Shown: positions 28,763-37,470 of the stretch, one piece after another
How positions within the stretch are numbered: the first letter of the stretch is position 1
Layout: each line of letters opens with the position of its first letter
NCBI RefSeq assembly: GCF_039872745.1
Contig: NZ_JBDPZD010000004.1
Span: forward strand, 319,667-383,666
Length of the DNA: 64,000 nucleotides
From: Pelomonas paludis
GTDB lineage: Bacteria; Pseudomonadota; Gammaproteobacteria; Burkholderiales; Burkholderiaceae_C
Direction of reading: 5' to 3'
The notes under the pieces: model-generated
The model's database searches: none
Seen by the model: the letters and a program-made list of their open reading frames with translations, nothing else
Told to the model about the DNA's origin: nothing
Translations under genes and position numbers: made by a program

Positions 28763-30304
28763 TCAGCCCTGGGCCAGGACCTTCTCGGCCTTGCTCTGCA
28801 GCTTGTTCAGGGCCGCGAGGTAGGCCTTGGCCGAGGCCACGACGATGTCGGGGTCAGCTCCCACGCCATTGACCACGCGCCCGGCGTGCTGGAGGCGCAC
28901 AGTGACCTCGCCTTGCGACTCCGTGCTGCCCGAGGTGATGGCATTGACCGAGTACAGCAGCAACTCAGCGCCCGACTGCGCGACCGACTCGATGGCCCGT
29001 AGCGAAGCATCCACCGGGCCATTACCTTCGCTCTCGGCGCGGTGCTCCTGGCTGCCAATGGAGAAGCAGATCTCGGCGTGCGGGCGCTCGCCTGTCTCGC
29101 TGCGCTGAGACAGCGACAGCAGCCGGTAGTGCTCGACCTCGGCAGTGACGGACTCGTCCATCACCAGCGCAATGATGTCCTCATCAAAGATCTCGGCCTT
29201 GCGGTCGGCCAGGTCCTTGAAGCGCACGAAGGCGGCATTGACCTCGGTTTCCGAATCGAGCTCGATGCCCAACTCTTGCAGGCGCTGCTTGAAGGCGTTG
29301 CGGCCCGAGAGCTTGCCCAGCACGATCTTGTTGGCGGCCCAGCCCACGTCCTCGGCCCGCATGATTTCGTAGGTGTCACGCGCCTTGAGCACGCCGTCCT
29401 GGTGGATGCCGCTGGCGTGTGCAAAGGCATTGGCGCCCACCACCGCCTTGTTGGGCTGGACGACGAAGCCGGTGGTCTGCGACACGAGGCGCGAGGCCGG
29501 CACGATCTGAGTGGTGTCGATGCCGACATCCAGGCCGAAGTAGTCGCGCCGGGTGCGCACCGCCATCACGACCTCTTCGAGCGAGCAGTTGCCCGCACGC
29601 TCGCCCAGGCCATTGATCGTGCACTCGATCTGCCGCGCGCCGCCGATCTTGACGCCCGCCAGCGAGTTGGCCACGGCCATGCCCAAGTCGTTGTGGCAGT
29701 GCACGCTCCAGATGGCCTTGTCCGAGTTCGGGACCTTGCTGCGCAGGGTCTTGATGAACTCGCCATAGAGCTCAGGGATGCCGTAGCCGACGGTGTCCGG
29801 GATGTTGATGGTGCCAGCGCCCTCGCGGATCACGGCTTCGACCACGCGGGCCAGGAAGTCCATGTCGGAGCGGTAGCCGTCCTCGGGCGAGAACTCGATG
29901 TCGCCGCACAGATTGCGCGCAAAGCGCACCGCCTGCGTCGCCTGCTCCAGCACCTGCTCGCGCGTCATGCGCAGCTTCTTCTCCATATGGAGTTCACTGG
30001 TGGCGATGAAGGTGTGGATGCGCGAGCGGGGTGCGTCCTTGAGGGCTTCGGCGGCGCGGGCGATGTCGCGGTCATTGGCGCGGGCGAGCGAGCAGACGGT
30101 GCTGTCCTTGATGACGCCGGCGATGGCACGCACGGCCTCGAAGTCGCCATTGCTCGACGCCGCAAAGCCCGCCTCGATCACGTCCACGCGCATGCGCTCG
30201 AGCTGGCGCGCGATACGCAGCTTTTCTTCGCGGGTCATGGACGCGCCGGGCGATTGCTCGCCGTCACGCAAGGTGGTGTCAAAGATGATGAGTTTGTCGG
30301 TCAT
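28763..30304 (-). CDS. leuA: 2-isopropylmalate synthase (bacterial type)
   Basis: First committed enzyme of leucine synthesis: acetyl-CoA plus 2-oxoisovalerate gives 2-isopropylmalate (513 aa, normal for the bacterial form). The TIM-barrel domain begins IIFDTTLRDGEQSPGASM; metal-site HCHNDLGMAVANSLAG and GLGERAGNCSLEEVVMA are present. The C-terminal allosteric LeuA dimer domain (about 390-510) is complete, including VRLQHAGRVVNGVGADPDIV. The ATG at 30304 overlaps the stop of the upstream leuA paralogue by 4 nt, so it is translated from the attenuated leu transcript and should be leucine-inhibited. Confidence 0.97.
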   Translation of the reverse strand: MTDKLIIFDTTLRDGEQSPGASMTREEKLRIARQLERMRVDVIEAGFAASSNGDFEAVRAIAGVIKDSTVCSLARANDRDIARAAEALKDAPRSRIHTFIATSELHMEKKLRMTREQVLEQATQAVRFARNLCGDIEFSPEDGYRSDMDFLARVVEAVIREGAGTINIPDTVGYGIPELYGEFIKTLRSKVPNSDKAIWSVHCHNDLGMAVANSLAGVKIGGARQIECTINGLGERAGNCSLEEVVMAVRTRRDYFGLDVGIDTTQIVPASRLVSQTTGFVVQPNKAVVGANAFAHASGIHQDGVLKARDTYEIMRAEDVGWAANKIVLGKLSGRNAFKQRLQELGIELDSETEVNAAFVRFKDLADRKAEIFDEDIIALVMDESVTAEVEHYRLLSLSQRSETGERPHAEICFSIGSQEHRAESEGNGPVDASLRAIESVAQSGAELLLYSVNAITSGSTESQGEVTVRLQHAGRVVNGVGADPDIVVASAKAYLAALNKLQSKAEKVLAQG

Positions 30305-31971
30305 CGCACGGTCTCCAAATCGGCGCGCATTGTCGCGCGGGCGCGGGTCAAGGCAGAGCAAACGGCCTTGAGCGAGGCCTGGACGATGTTGGCGTCGATA
30401 CCGACGCCGTGCAGGGTCTGCGCGCCCACACGCATCTCCAGGTAGGCCACGGCGCGCGCATCGGCCCCGCTGCCGATGGCGTGCTCGTGGTAGTCGAGCA
30501 CGCGAACGGGGTCAGCCAGTGGCGCGGACAGGGCCTGCACGAAGGCGTCGATGGGGCCATTGCCTTCGCCCACCACACGGCGCATCTCGGCGCCCAGCTT
30601 GAGGTCAGCCTCCACCCGGGTGCGGCCATCCGGCTGAGCACTGAGGCGTGCCCACGGCGCGGGCGCCTGGAGCGCGAATTCCGCCTCGAAGAGCTGCCAC
30701 AGGTCGGCGGCCGTCAGCTCCTTGCCGGCCTCGTCCATCACGCGCTGCACCACCTGGCTGAACTCGATCTGTAAGCGGCGCGGCAGCTCCAAGCCGTACT
30801 CGGTCTCGAGCAGGTAGGCGATGCCGCCCTTGCCCGACTGGCTGTTGACGCGGATCACCGCGTCGTAGCTGCGGCCGAGGTCCTTGGGGTCGATGGGGAG
30901 GTAGGGAATGGCCCAGACGTCACCCTCGCGCCGCGCGGCAAAGGCCTTCTTGATGGCGTCCTGGTGCGAGCCGGAGAAGGAGGTGTAGACCAGGTCGCCC
31001 GCATAGGGGTGGCGCGGGTGCACGGGCAGTTGGTTGCAGTGCTCGACACAGCGGCGCACCTCGTCGATGTCCGAGAAGTCGAGCCCCGGGTGCACGCCTT
31101 GGGTGTAGAGGTTGAGCGCGACGTTGACCAGGTCGAGATTGCCAGTGCGCTCGCCATTGCCGAAGAGGCAGCCTTCGACGCGATCGGCCCCGGCCTGCAA
31201 GGCCAGTTCGGCGGCCGCAACGCCGGTGCCGCGGTCGTTGTGCGGGTGGACGGAGACCACGGCGCCCGGGTGGCGATGCAGGCGGCGGCACATCCACTCG
31301 ATCTGGTCGGCAAAGATGTTGGGCGTGGCGCCCTCCACCGTGGACGGGAGGTTGAGGATGATGGGGCGTCCCGGCCCCCAGGCCTCGATGGCCGTCTCGC
31401 AGGCCTGGAGCGACACCTCCAGCTCGGCCGACGAGAAGGTCTCGGGCGAGTACTGCAAGACCCACTCGGTCTCGGGGGCAGCGTCGGTAAGGCGGCGGAT
31501 CTGAGCCACGTGCTGGCGCACGAGGGCCATCACGCCCGGCACATCGAGGCCGAAGACCACCTCGCGCCAGACCGGCGCCACGGCGTTGTAGACGTGGACG
31601 ATGGCCCGCCGTGCGCCGCGCAGCGACTCGACGGTCCGGGCGACCAGTTCCTCGCGCGCTGGCGTCATCACCTGGATGGTGACGTCATCGGGGATGCGCC
31701 CCTCGTCAATCAAGCGGCGCACGAAGTCGAACTCGGTCTGCGACGAGGCCGGGAAGCCAACCTCGATCTCCTTGAAGCCGACCCGGACGAGCAGCTCGAA
31801 AAAGCGCAGCTTGCGGGCCGCGTCCATGGGCTCGATCAGGGCCTGATTGCCATCGCGCAGGTCGGTCGAGAGCCAGATCGGCGCGCGCTGGATCACGGCG
31901 TCGGGCCAGGTACGGTCGCGCAGGGCGACGGGCGGGAAAGGTCGGTACTTCTGCTGCGGATGTTTCAACAT
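30301..31971 (-). CDS. leuA: 2-isopropylmalate synthase (long, yeast-like type)
   Basis: Second, divergent isopropylmalate synthase (556 aa) of the longer type found in fungi and many bacteria. It starts MLKHPQQKYRPFPPVALRDR with the barrel motif WLSTDLRDGNQALIEPMD; the metal site is SVHPHNDRGTGVAAAELAL and the next motif GCLFGNGERTGNLDLVNVAL. A C-terminal regulatory domain is present (LDYHEHAIGSGADARAVAYLEMR, TLHGVGIDANIVQASLKA). GGAGCCCC precedes the ATG at 31971. It is the first structural gene after the Leu-rich leader and terminator, and it overlaps the other leuA. Having both types in tandem is uncommon; one may accept a different 2-oxoacid. Confidence 0.95.
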   Translation of the reverse strand: MLKHPQQKYRPFPPVALRDRTWPDAVIQRAPIWLSTDLRDGNQALIEPMDAARKLRFFELLVRVGFKEIEVGFPASSQTEFDFVRRLIDEGRIPDDVTIQVMTPAREELVARTVESLRGARRAIVHVYNAVAPVWREVVFGLDVPGVMALVRQHVAQIRRLTDAAPETEWVLQYSPETFSSAELEVSLQACETAIEAWGPGRPIILNLPSTVEGATPNIFADQIEWMCRRLHRHPGAVVSVHPHNDRGTGVAAAELALQAGADRVEGCLFGNGERTGNLDLVNVALNLYTQGVHPGLDFSDIDEVRRCVEHCNQLPVHPRHPYAGDLVYTSFSGSHQDAIKKAFAARREGDVWAIPYLPIDPKDLGRSYDAVIRVNSQSGKGGIAYLLETEYGLELPRRLQIEFSQVVQRVMDEAGKELTAADLWQLFEAEFALQAPAPWARLSAQPDGRTRVEADLKLGAEMRRVVGEGNGPIDAFVQALSAPLADPVRVLDYHEHAIGSGADARAVAYLEMRVGAQTLHGVGIDANIVQASLKAVCSALTRARATMRADLETVR

Positions 31972-32010
31972 GGCTGGGGCTCCTGGTGGAAAGGACCCGC
32001 AGCGACTTGG

Positions 32011-32050
32011 AAAAACAAAACGGCCCGCTGCAGGTTGCATACGGGCCGTT
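32011..32050 (-). terminator. Attenuator terminator of the leu operon
   Basis: Stem AACGGCCCG / CGGGCCGTT (32019-32027, 32042-32050) with a 14-nt loop, followed on the minus strand by TTGTTTTT. It lies between the leader peptide and the first leuA, 40 nt before its start codon, so it can only be regulatory. Confidence 0.88.
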
Positions 32051-32089
32051 GGGTCAGAAGGGGGAAATGCGTTTTGCGTGCGCGACTGA

Positions 32090-32146
32090 CTAGCGAACCC
32101 GTGGGTTGGCTAGGCCTAGTAGTTGAAGAGCGCGTGCGCGGTGCAT
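32090..32146 (-). CDS. leuL: Leucine operon leader peptide (18 aa)
   Basis: Short reading frame encoding MHRARALQLLGLANPRVR. Four of its 18 codons are Leu (CTT, CTA, CTA, CTA). CTA is very rare in this high-GC genome, so ribosomes would stall when charged tRNA-Leu(UAG) is low, preventing the downstream terminator from forming. It is followed after 39 nt by the terminator at 32011-32050 and then the tandem leuA genes: a classical transcription attenuation layout. The ribosome site is weak. It begins 24 nt after the pssA stop, so the promoter may be inside pssA, or the leader may be part of a longer transcript. Confidence 0.8.
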   Translation of the reverse strand: MHRARALQLLGLANPRVR

Positions 32147-32170
32147 GAGGGTGGAATCTAGCAGAAGTTG

Positions 32171-32992
32171 TCAGCCGTCGTGCAAACCGCGTTCATCGGG
32201 CTCGTCGGTGGAGGTGGAAATCACCGAGACCGGCTTGCCCTTGGCCTTGCGGTAGGCGTAGATCACATAGCCCGAGACGCCGTAGGCGCAAAAGGCCACA
32301 AACAGCACCTGGGCCGGGTACATGGCGACGAGGCCGATGCACAGCATGATGCCCACCAGCACGATGAAGGGCACGCTGCGCTTGTCGAAAACCTTGAAGC
32401 TATAGAACGGCGCGTTGGTGACCATGGACAGGCCGGCGAACATCGTGATCGCATAGGCCGCCGCATTGGCCCAGCGCGCGGGCGCAACGCCCTGGCTTTC
32501 AGAGGCGTCGACCACGCTCCAGATCAGGCCAATCACCAAGGCCGCCGCCGCCGGGCTGGGCAGACCCTGGAAGTAGCGCTTGTCCACCACGCCGATGTTG
32601 ACGTTGAAGCGGGCCAGCCGCAGCGCGGCGCCTGCGATGTAGACAAAGGCCGGGATCCAGCCCGGCTTGCCCATGTCCTTGAAGGCCCACATGTAGACGA
32701 TGAGGGCAGGCGCGGCGCCAAAGGCCACCATGTCGGACAGCGAGTCCATCTGCTCGCCGAAGGCGGACTGGGTGTTGGTCATGCGCGCCACGCGGCCGTC
32801 GAGGCTGTCGAGCACGGCGGCCGCGAAGATAGCCATGCAGGCTGTCTCGAAGCGGCCATTCATCGCCATCACGATGGCATAGAAGGCGCTGAAGAGCGCG
32901 CCGAGCGTGATGGCGTTGGGCAGCGCGTAGATGCCCTTGCGGCGGGGGCGGACGCTGAGACTGATGTCGTCGTCCGGAGGTTCACGGTTCAT
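32171..32992 (-). CDS. pssA: CDP-diacylglycerol-serine O-phosphatidyltransferase
   Basis: Integral membrane enzyme (273 aa) making phosphatidylserine from CDP-diacylglycerol and serine, the precursor of phosphatidylethanolamine. The CDP-alcohol phosphotransferase signature DG-x2-AR-x8-G-x3-D-x3-D is intact (DSLDGRVARMTNTQ through DSLSD). Several hydrophobic segments follow, and the C-terminus is basic then acidic. Its location between ilvC and leuA is a conserved Burkholderiales arrangement without an obvious metabolic link. A terminator after ilvC stands about 30 nt before the start. Confidence 0.96.
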   Translation of the reverse strand: MNREPPDDDISLSVRPRRKGIYALPNAITLGALFSAFYAIVMAMNGRFETACMAIFAAAVLDSLDGRVARMTNTQSAFGEQMDSLSDMVAFGAAPALIVYMWAFKDMGKPGWIPAFVYIAGAALRLARFNVNIGVVDKRYFQGLPSPAAAALVIGLIWSVVDASESQGVAPARWANAAAYAITMFAGLSMVTNAPFYSFKVFDKRSVPFIVLVGIMLCIGLVAMYPAQVLFVAFCAYGVSGYVIYAYRKAKGKPVSVISTSTDEPDERGLHDG

Positions 32993-33017
32993 GGGCGGCA
33001 GAATAGCGCAGCAGGCA

Positions 33018-33054
33018 AGAGAAAAGGCCGCGCCCCTGGCGGGTGCGCGGCCTT
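33018..33054 (-). terminator. Terminator after ilvC
   Basis: Stem AAGGCCGCGC / GCGCGGCCTT (33024-33033, 33045-33054) with an 11-nt loop, continuing into TTCTCTT on the minus strand. It separates ilvBHC from pssA-leu. Confidence 0.75.
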
Positions 33055-33072
33055 GACAGGGGCTTGAGCCGA

Positions 33073-34089
33073 TCAGTTCTTGGACTTGTCGACCAGCTTG
33101 TTGGCCTTGATCCAGGGCATCATGGCGCGCAGCTTCTCGCCGACGACTTCGATGTCGTGCTCAGCGGTCAGGCGGCGGCGGCTGATCAGGGTCGGGGCGC
33201 CGGCCTTGTTCTCCAGGATGAAGGACTTGGCGTATTCGCCGGTCTGGATGTCCTTCAAGCACTGGCGCATGGCGTTCTTGGTGTCCTCGGTCACGACGCG
33301 CGGGCCGGTCACGTACTCACCGTACTCGGCGTTGTTCGAGATCGAGTAGTTCATGTTGCCGATGCCGCCTTCGTAGATCAGGTCGACGATCAGCTTGAGC
33401 TCGTGCAGGCACTCGAAGTAGGCCATCTCGGGGGCGTAGCCGGCTTCGACCAGGGTCTCGAAGCCCGCCTTGATCAGCTCAACGGTGCCGCCGCACAGCA
33501 CGGCTTGTTCGCCGAACAGGTCGGTCTCGGTCTCTTCGCGGAACGAGGTCTCGATGATGCCGGCCTTGCCGCCGCCATTGGCAGCTGCGTAGGACAGGGC
33601 GAGGTCACGCGCCTTGCCGGTCTTGTCTTGGTAGATGGCGATCAGGTGGGGCACGCCGCCACCTTGGCGGTAGGTGCCGCGCACGGTGTGGCCAGGGGCC
33701 TTGGGAGCGACCATCCAGACGTCGATGTCAGCGCGGGGCTGGACTTGGCCGTAGTGGACGTTGAAGCCGTGCGCGAAAGCCAGCGATGCGCCGGGCTTGA
33801 GGTTGGGCGCAACTTCCTTGTTGTAGACATCGGCGATCTGCTCGTCGGGCAGCAGGATCATGACCACGTCGGCGGCCTTCACGGCCTCGGCGATCTCGGC
33901 GACCTTGAGGCCAGCGCCTTCAGCCTTGGCCCAGGACGCGCCACCCTTGCGCAGCGCGACGGTGACCTTGCAGCCGCTGTCGTTCAGGTTCTGCGCGTGG
34001 GCGTGGCCTTGCGAACCGTAGCCAATGATGGTGACGTTCTTGCCCTTGATGAGGCTCAGGTCCGCGTCTTTGTCGTAGTAAACATTCAT
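33073..34089 (-). CDS. ilvC: Ketol-acid reductoisomerase (NADP+)
   Basis: Class I acetohydroxy acid isomeroreductase (338 aa) for isoleucine, valine and, indirectly, leucine synthesis. The Rossmann motif is IIGYGSQGHAHAQNL; metal and catalytic residues lie in EETETDLFGEQAVLCGG and the ELKLIVDLIYEGGI helix. The short class I C-terminal knotted domain is complete. It follows ilvH on the same strand after 114 nt and ends in a terminator. It uses the acetolactate and acetohydroxybutyrate made by IlvB/IlvH. Confidence 0.98.
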   Translation of the reverse strand: MNVYYDKDADLSLIKGKNVTIIGYGSQGHAHAQNLNDSGCKVTVALRKGGASWAKAEGAGLKVAEIAEAVKAADVVMILLPDEQIADVYNKEVAPNLKPGASLAFAHGFNVHYGQVQPRADIDVWMVAPKAPGHTVRGTYRQGGGVPHLIAIYQDKTGKARDLALSYAAANGGGKAGIIETSFREETETDLFGEQAVLCGGTVELIKAGFETLVEAGYAPEMAYFECLHELKLIVDLIYEGGIGNMNYSISNNAEYGEYVTGPRVVTEDTKNAMRQCLKDIQTGEYAKSFILENKAGAPTLISRRRLTAEHDIEVVGEKLRAMMPWIKANKLVDKSKN

Positions 34090-34203
34090 GGTGGTGTGCT
34101 CCAGGGAGTGAGGTTCAGGGAACGCAATCGAGCTGATGCCGCCCCAAGCTGATTGCGTGCCCCCAGGGGGATGCCAGCCACAGGGCCGGCCGGGGCGGCT
34201 GGG

Positions 34204-34722
34204 TTAGACGCGCAGGATGCGCTCGCCGCGCCCAATGCCACTGGCACCGGTGCGGACGGTTTCGAGGATGGACGCGCGGTCAATCGCGTCGATGAAGGCG
34301 TCGAGCTTGCTGGAATCACCGGTGAGCTCGATGGTGTAGGACTTCTCGGTCACGTCGATGATGCGGCCGCGGAAGATGTCTGCCGTTCGCTTGACCTCTT
34401 CGCGCTCCTTGCCGACGGCGCGGACCTTGATGAGCATCAGCTCCCGCTCGGTGTAGCTGCCTTCCGTCAGGTCCACCACCTTGACCACCTCGATGAGGCG
34501 GTTCAGGTGCTTGGTGATCTGCTCAATGATCTCGTCAGACCCGGTGGTGACGATGGTCATCCGCGAAAGCGAAGCGTCCTCGGTGGGCGCGACGGTGAGG
34601 CTTTCGATGTTGTAGCCCCGGGCGGAGAACAGGCCCACGACGCGCGACAGCGCGCCGGGTTCGTTCTCAAGAAGCAAAGCAATGATGTGTCGCATGGTGG
34701 TTTCGTCCTTCGTCCGCATCAA
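34204..34722 (-). CDS. ilvH: Acetolactate synthase small (regulatory) subunit
   Basis: Regulatory subunit (172 aa) that binds valine and stimulates the catalytic subunit. The apparent start at 34722 gives MMRTKDETTMRHIIALLLENEPGALSRVVGLF; the family-typical start is the internal ATG at 34695 (MRHIIALLLENEP, 163 aa), which is more likely since the conserved ACT domain begins there. The ACT motif NEPGALSRVVGLFSARGYNIESL is intact, with a second small domain after residue 80. It lies downstream of ilvB, separated by about 140 nt that hold two hairpins. Confidence 0.96.
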   Translation of the reverse strand: MMRTKDETTMRHIIALLLENEPGALSRVVGLFSARGYNIESLTVAPTEDASLSRMTIVTTGSDEIIEQITKHLNRLIEVVKVVDLTEGSYTERELMLIKVRAVGKEREEVKRTADIFRGRIIDVTEKSYTIELTGDSSKLDAFIDAIDRASILETVRTGASGIGRGERILRV

Positions 34723-34859
34723 GCTCGGGGGCGGTAACCCCCGGGATCTGGCGGCGTCGTTCGATAAAAGTCGAAGCGTCTTTGGGGTCGCTCGTCGAGA
34801 CTGCTTGCCATCGCTTCATCAGGGGCGGTAACGCCTGATGAGCCCTTGGCTGGCAGCCT
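34723..34859 (-). other. ilvB-ilvH gap with two related hairpins
   Basis: The gap is longer than usual for this gene pair. It holds an inverted repeat GGGGG-CGGTAA-CCCCC (34727-34742) and one with arms CATCA/TGATG and GGCG-GTAA-CGCC (34817-34840). Both contain GGGCGGTAAC on the plus strand. Neither has a U-run. Their role is unknown. Confidence 0.4.
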
Positions 34860-36653
34860 TCAGAGGTCTTCGGACCCCAGCAACATCTCCGAGATGCCCT
34901 TGCCCGCCTTGACCATCGGCCAGACGTTCTCGGTGGGATCGGTGCGGATGTCGAGGAAGACCGTCCGATCCTTGAGGCGCATGGCCTCGATCAGCGCCGG
35001 CTCGACATCGCTGGGCTTTTCGATCTTGAGGCCCACGTGGCCATAAGCCTCAGCGAGCTTCACGAAATCGGGCAAAGCATCCATGTAGCTGTGCGAGTAG
35101 CGGCCCTCGTAGTCGAGCTGCTGCCACTGGCGCACCATGCCCAGGTAGCGGTTGTTGAGCGCCAGGATCTTGACCGGCGTCTTGTATTGGAAGCAGGTCG
35201 ACAGCTCCTGGATGCACATCTGGATGCTGCCCTCGCCGGTGACGCAGAACACGTCCGAGTCAGGCTTGGCCAGCTTGATGCCCATTGCGTAGGGCAAGCC
35301 CACGCCCATGGTGCCCAAGCCGCCGGAGTTGATCCAGCGACGTGGCTCATCAAACTTGTAGTACTGGGCCGCCCACATCTGGTGCTGGCCCACGTCCGAC
35401 GTGATGTAGGCATCGCGGTCACGCGTCAGGCGCCACAGGGTGTCGACCACCATCTGCGGCTTGATGACCTCGTCCGAGCCCTTGAAGGACAAGCAGTCCT
35501 TGCGGCGCCACTCGTTGATCTGGCTCCACCAGGCGTTCACGGCGGCGGCATCGGGCTTGGCCTGCGCTTCCTTGATCTGGTGGATCAGTTCCTGCAGCAC
35601 GTCCTTGACGTCGCCCACGATGGGGATGTCCACGCGCACGCGCTTGGAGATCGACGAGGGATCGATGTCCACATGGATGATCTTGCGTTCGACCGAGCCG
35701 AAATGCTTGGGATTGCCGATCACGCGGTCATCGAAGCGCGCGCCCACCGCCAGCAGCACGTCGCAGTGCTGCATGGTCATGTTGGCTTCGTAGGTGCCGT
35801 GCATGCCCAGCATGCCCAGGAAGCGCGGATCGGTGCCGGGCATGGCGCCCAGGCCCATCAAGGTGTTGGTGCAGGGGAAGCCCAGCAGGTCCACCAGCTC
35901 GCGCAGCTCGGCCGAGGCCTCGCCCAGGATCACACCGCCGCCGGTATAGATGTAAGGCCTCTTGGCTTGCAGCAGCAACTGCACGGCCTTGCGGATCTGG
36001 CCACTGTGGCCCTTCTTGGCGGGGTTGTAGGAGCGCATCTCGATGCGCTCGGGGTAGCTGAAGCTGGTGCGGGCCAGCGAGACATCCTTGGGGATGTCCA
36101 CCACCACGGGCCCGGGCCGGCCGGTGCGCGCGATGTGGAAGGCCTTCTTCATGGTCAGCGCCAGGTCGCGCACGTCCTTGACCAGGAAGTTGTGCTTCAC
36201 GATGGGGCGCGTGATGCCGACCGTGTCGCACTCCTGGAAGGCGTCGAGCCCGATGGCGGGTGTCGGCACCTGGCCGGTGATCACGACCATCGGGATCGAG
36301 TCCATGTAGGCGGTCGCGATGCCGGTGATGGCATTCGTGACGCCCGGGCCCGAGGTGACGAGCGCGACACCGACTTCGCCGGTCGCCCGAGCAAAGCCAT
36401 CGGCGGCGTGCACGGCGGCCTGCTCATGCCGGACCAGCACATGCTGGATGCTGTCCTGCTTGTAGAGCGCGTCGTAGATGTAGAGCACCGCACCACCGGG
36501 GTAGCCCCAGAGGTGCTTGACACCCTCGGCCTGCAAGCAGCGGACGAGGATCTCCGAACCATTCAGGTCGGCGGGTGCTTGGGAATTGGGGGATTGGGAG
36601 GAAGCAGATTGCGCCGTTGCAGCGCGCTTCATTTCCGCGGCAGACATGTCCAT
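34860..36653 (-). CDS. ilvB: Acetolactate synthase large (catalytic) subunit
   Basis: Thiamine diphosphate enzyme (597 aa) that joins two pyruvates, or pyruvate and 2-oxobutyrate, in branched-chain amino acid synthesis. The N-terminal ThDP-pyrimidine domain has HLWGYPGGAVLYIYDAL with the activating Glu in VLVRHEQAAVHAADG. The C-terminal ThDP-binding motif spans CVTGEGSIQMCIQELSTC through NNRYLG. The frame is open to 36971, but ATG 36653 has AAAGG 7 nt before it and yields the normal MDMSAAEMKR start. Lead gene of ilvBHC; no Leu/Ile/Val-rich leader was found upstream. Confidence 0.97.
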   Translation of the reverse strand: MDMSAAEMKRAATAQSASSQSPNSQAPADLNGSEILVRCLQAEGVKHLWGYPGGAVLYIYDALYKQDSIQHVLVRHEQAAVHAADGFARATGEVGVALVTSGPGVTNAITGIATAYMDSIPMVVITGQVPTPAIGLDAFQECDTVGITRPIVKHNFLVKDVRDLALTMKKAFHIARTGRPGPVVVDIPKDVSLARTSFSYPERIEMRSYNPAKKGHSGQIRKAVQLLLQAKRPYIYTGGGVILGEASAELRELVDLLGFPCTNTLMGLGAMPGTDPRFLGMLGMHGTYEANMTMQHCDVLLAVGARFDDRVIGNPKHFGSVERKIIHVDIDPSSISKRVRVDIPIVGDVKDVLQELIHQIKEAQAKPDAAAVNAWWSQINEWRRKDCLSFKGSDEVIKPQMVVDTLWRLTRDRDAYITSDVGQHQMWAAQYYKFDEPRRWINSGGLGTMGVGLPYAMGIKLAKPDSDVFCVTGEGSIQMCIQELSTCFQYKTPVKILALNNRYLGMVRQWQQLDYEGRYSHSYMDALPDFVKLAEAYGHVGLKIEKPSDVEPALIEAMRLKDRTVFLDIRTDPTENVWPMVKAGKGISEMLLGSEDL

Positions 36654-36906
36654 GTTCGAACCTTTGTGAATTTCTCTAACGAAAAACCATTGGTGCCTCT
36701 CCTCGCGCCCTCTTGAGACGGATTCGAAGCCTGCGCGGTCAACATGCATGGAACCCGTGTCGGGCGCCATGTGGAGACCAAACTTCTTTGTGCGAAGCAG
36801 CATTATGCCGGCCAAACGCCCACCAGCCTTCGCCAGTGCCGAATGCAATAATCCCGCCGCCTCGCCAGCGCGACATTTGTTGTCCCGGCGCCTCACCGTC
36901 CCGCCC
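36654..36906. promoter_or_regulatory. Divergent region between ilvB and σ factor gene
   Basis: About 250 nt without a convincing gene. On the minus strand CATAAT is a plausible -10 box for ilvB, and a four-codon ORF (ATG GTT TTT CGT TAG) with a strong GAGGAG site precedes ilvB. No attenuator hairpin with a U-run was found. The σ gene might start within this region at ATG 36805. Confidence 0.35.
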
Positions 36907-37470
36907 TTGGCCACCGACAAAGAGCTCAACGACTTCCTGAAGGACATTGATCGCCGCGCGTTCAAGCGCACGGCCTATCTTGTCCGGGATGACGATGCCG
37001 CACTCGACATCGTCCAGGACGCCATGATTCGCCTGGCCGAAAGCTACTTCGACCGTCCTGCCGAAGAGCTTCCGCTGATCTTCCAGCGCATCCTCTCCAA
37101 CGCGACCATGGATTGGTTCCGTCGCCAGAAGGTGCGCCGGGCCGTCATGACCAATATGTCCGACTTCGAGTCGGACGAAGGCGAAGACTTCGACCTGCTC
37201 GAGGTGCTGGTTTCGCGCAACGAGGGCAATCTCAGTGAATCGGCCTCCGATCAGGCCTCCCGGGCACAAATATTGCTTCAGATCGAACAGGAGATCGAAC
37301 AGCTCCCGGGACGTCAACGAGAAGCGTTCCTGCTGCGTTACTGGGAGGAATTGGATGTCGCGGAGACAGCCAGTGTCATGGGTTGTTCGGAAGGCAGTGT
37401 CAAAACCCACTGCTCCCGGGCCACTCAGTCGTTGGCGAAAGCCTTGAAGGCGAAGGGGATCACGCTATGA
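36907..37470 (+). CDS. RNA polymerase σ70-family (ECF-like) factor
   Basis: ECF-type sigma factor (187 aa from the chosen start). Region 2 is AFKRTAYLVRDDDAALDIVQDAMIRLAESY, with region 2.4-like SNATMDWFRRQKVRR; region 4 is LPGRQREAFLLRYWEELDVAETASVMGCSEGSVKTHCSRATQSL. The TTG at 36907 (MATDKELNDFLKD) agrees with Burkholderiales homologues I recall; an ATG at 36805 would add 34 residues and is an alternative. It overlaps a DUF3619 gene by 4 nt, and the products encoded next contain a membrane protein that could act as anti-sigma. Regulon unknown. Confidence 0.88.
   Translation: MATDKELNDFLKDIDRRAFKRTAYLVRDDDAALDIVQDAMIRLAESYFDRPAEELPLIFQRILSNATMDWFRRQKVRRAVMTNMSDFESDEGEDFDLLEVLVSRNEGNLSESASDQASRAQILLQIEQEIEQLPGRQREAFLLRYWEELDVAETASVMGCSEGSVKTHCSRATQSLAKALKAKGITL

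Noticed and set aside
36748..36906. Long N-terminal extension of the sigma factor
   Set aside because: The extra residues are not family-like and overlap the divergent promoter region; the TTG at 36907 matches the usual N-terminus.
36654..36971. N-terminal extension of IlvB beyond ATG 36653
   Set aside because: A good ribosome site precedes ATG 36653 and the extension overlaps the sigma gene start.
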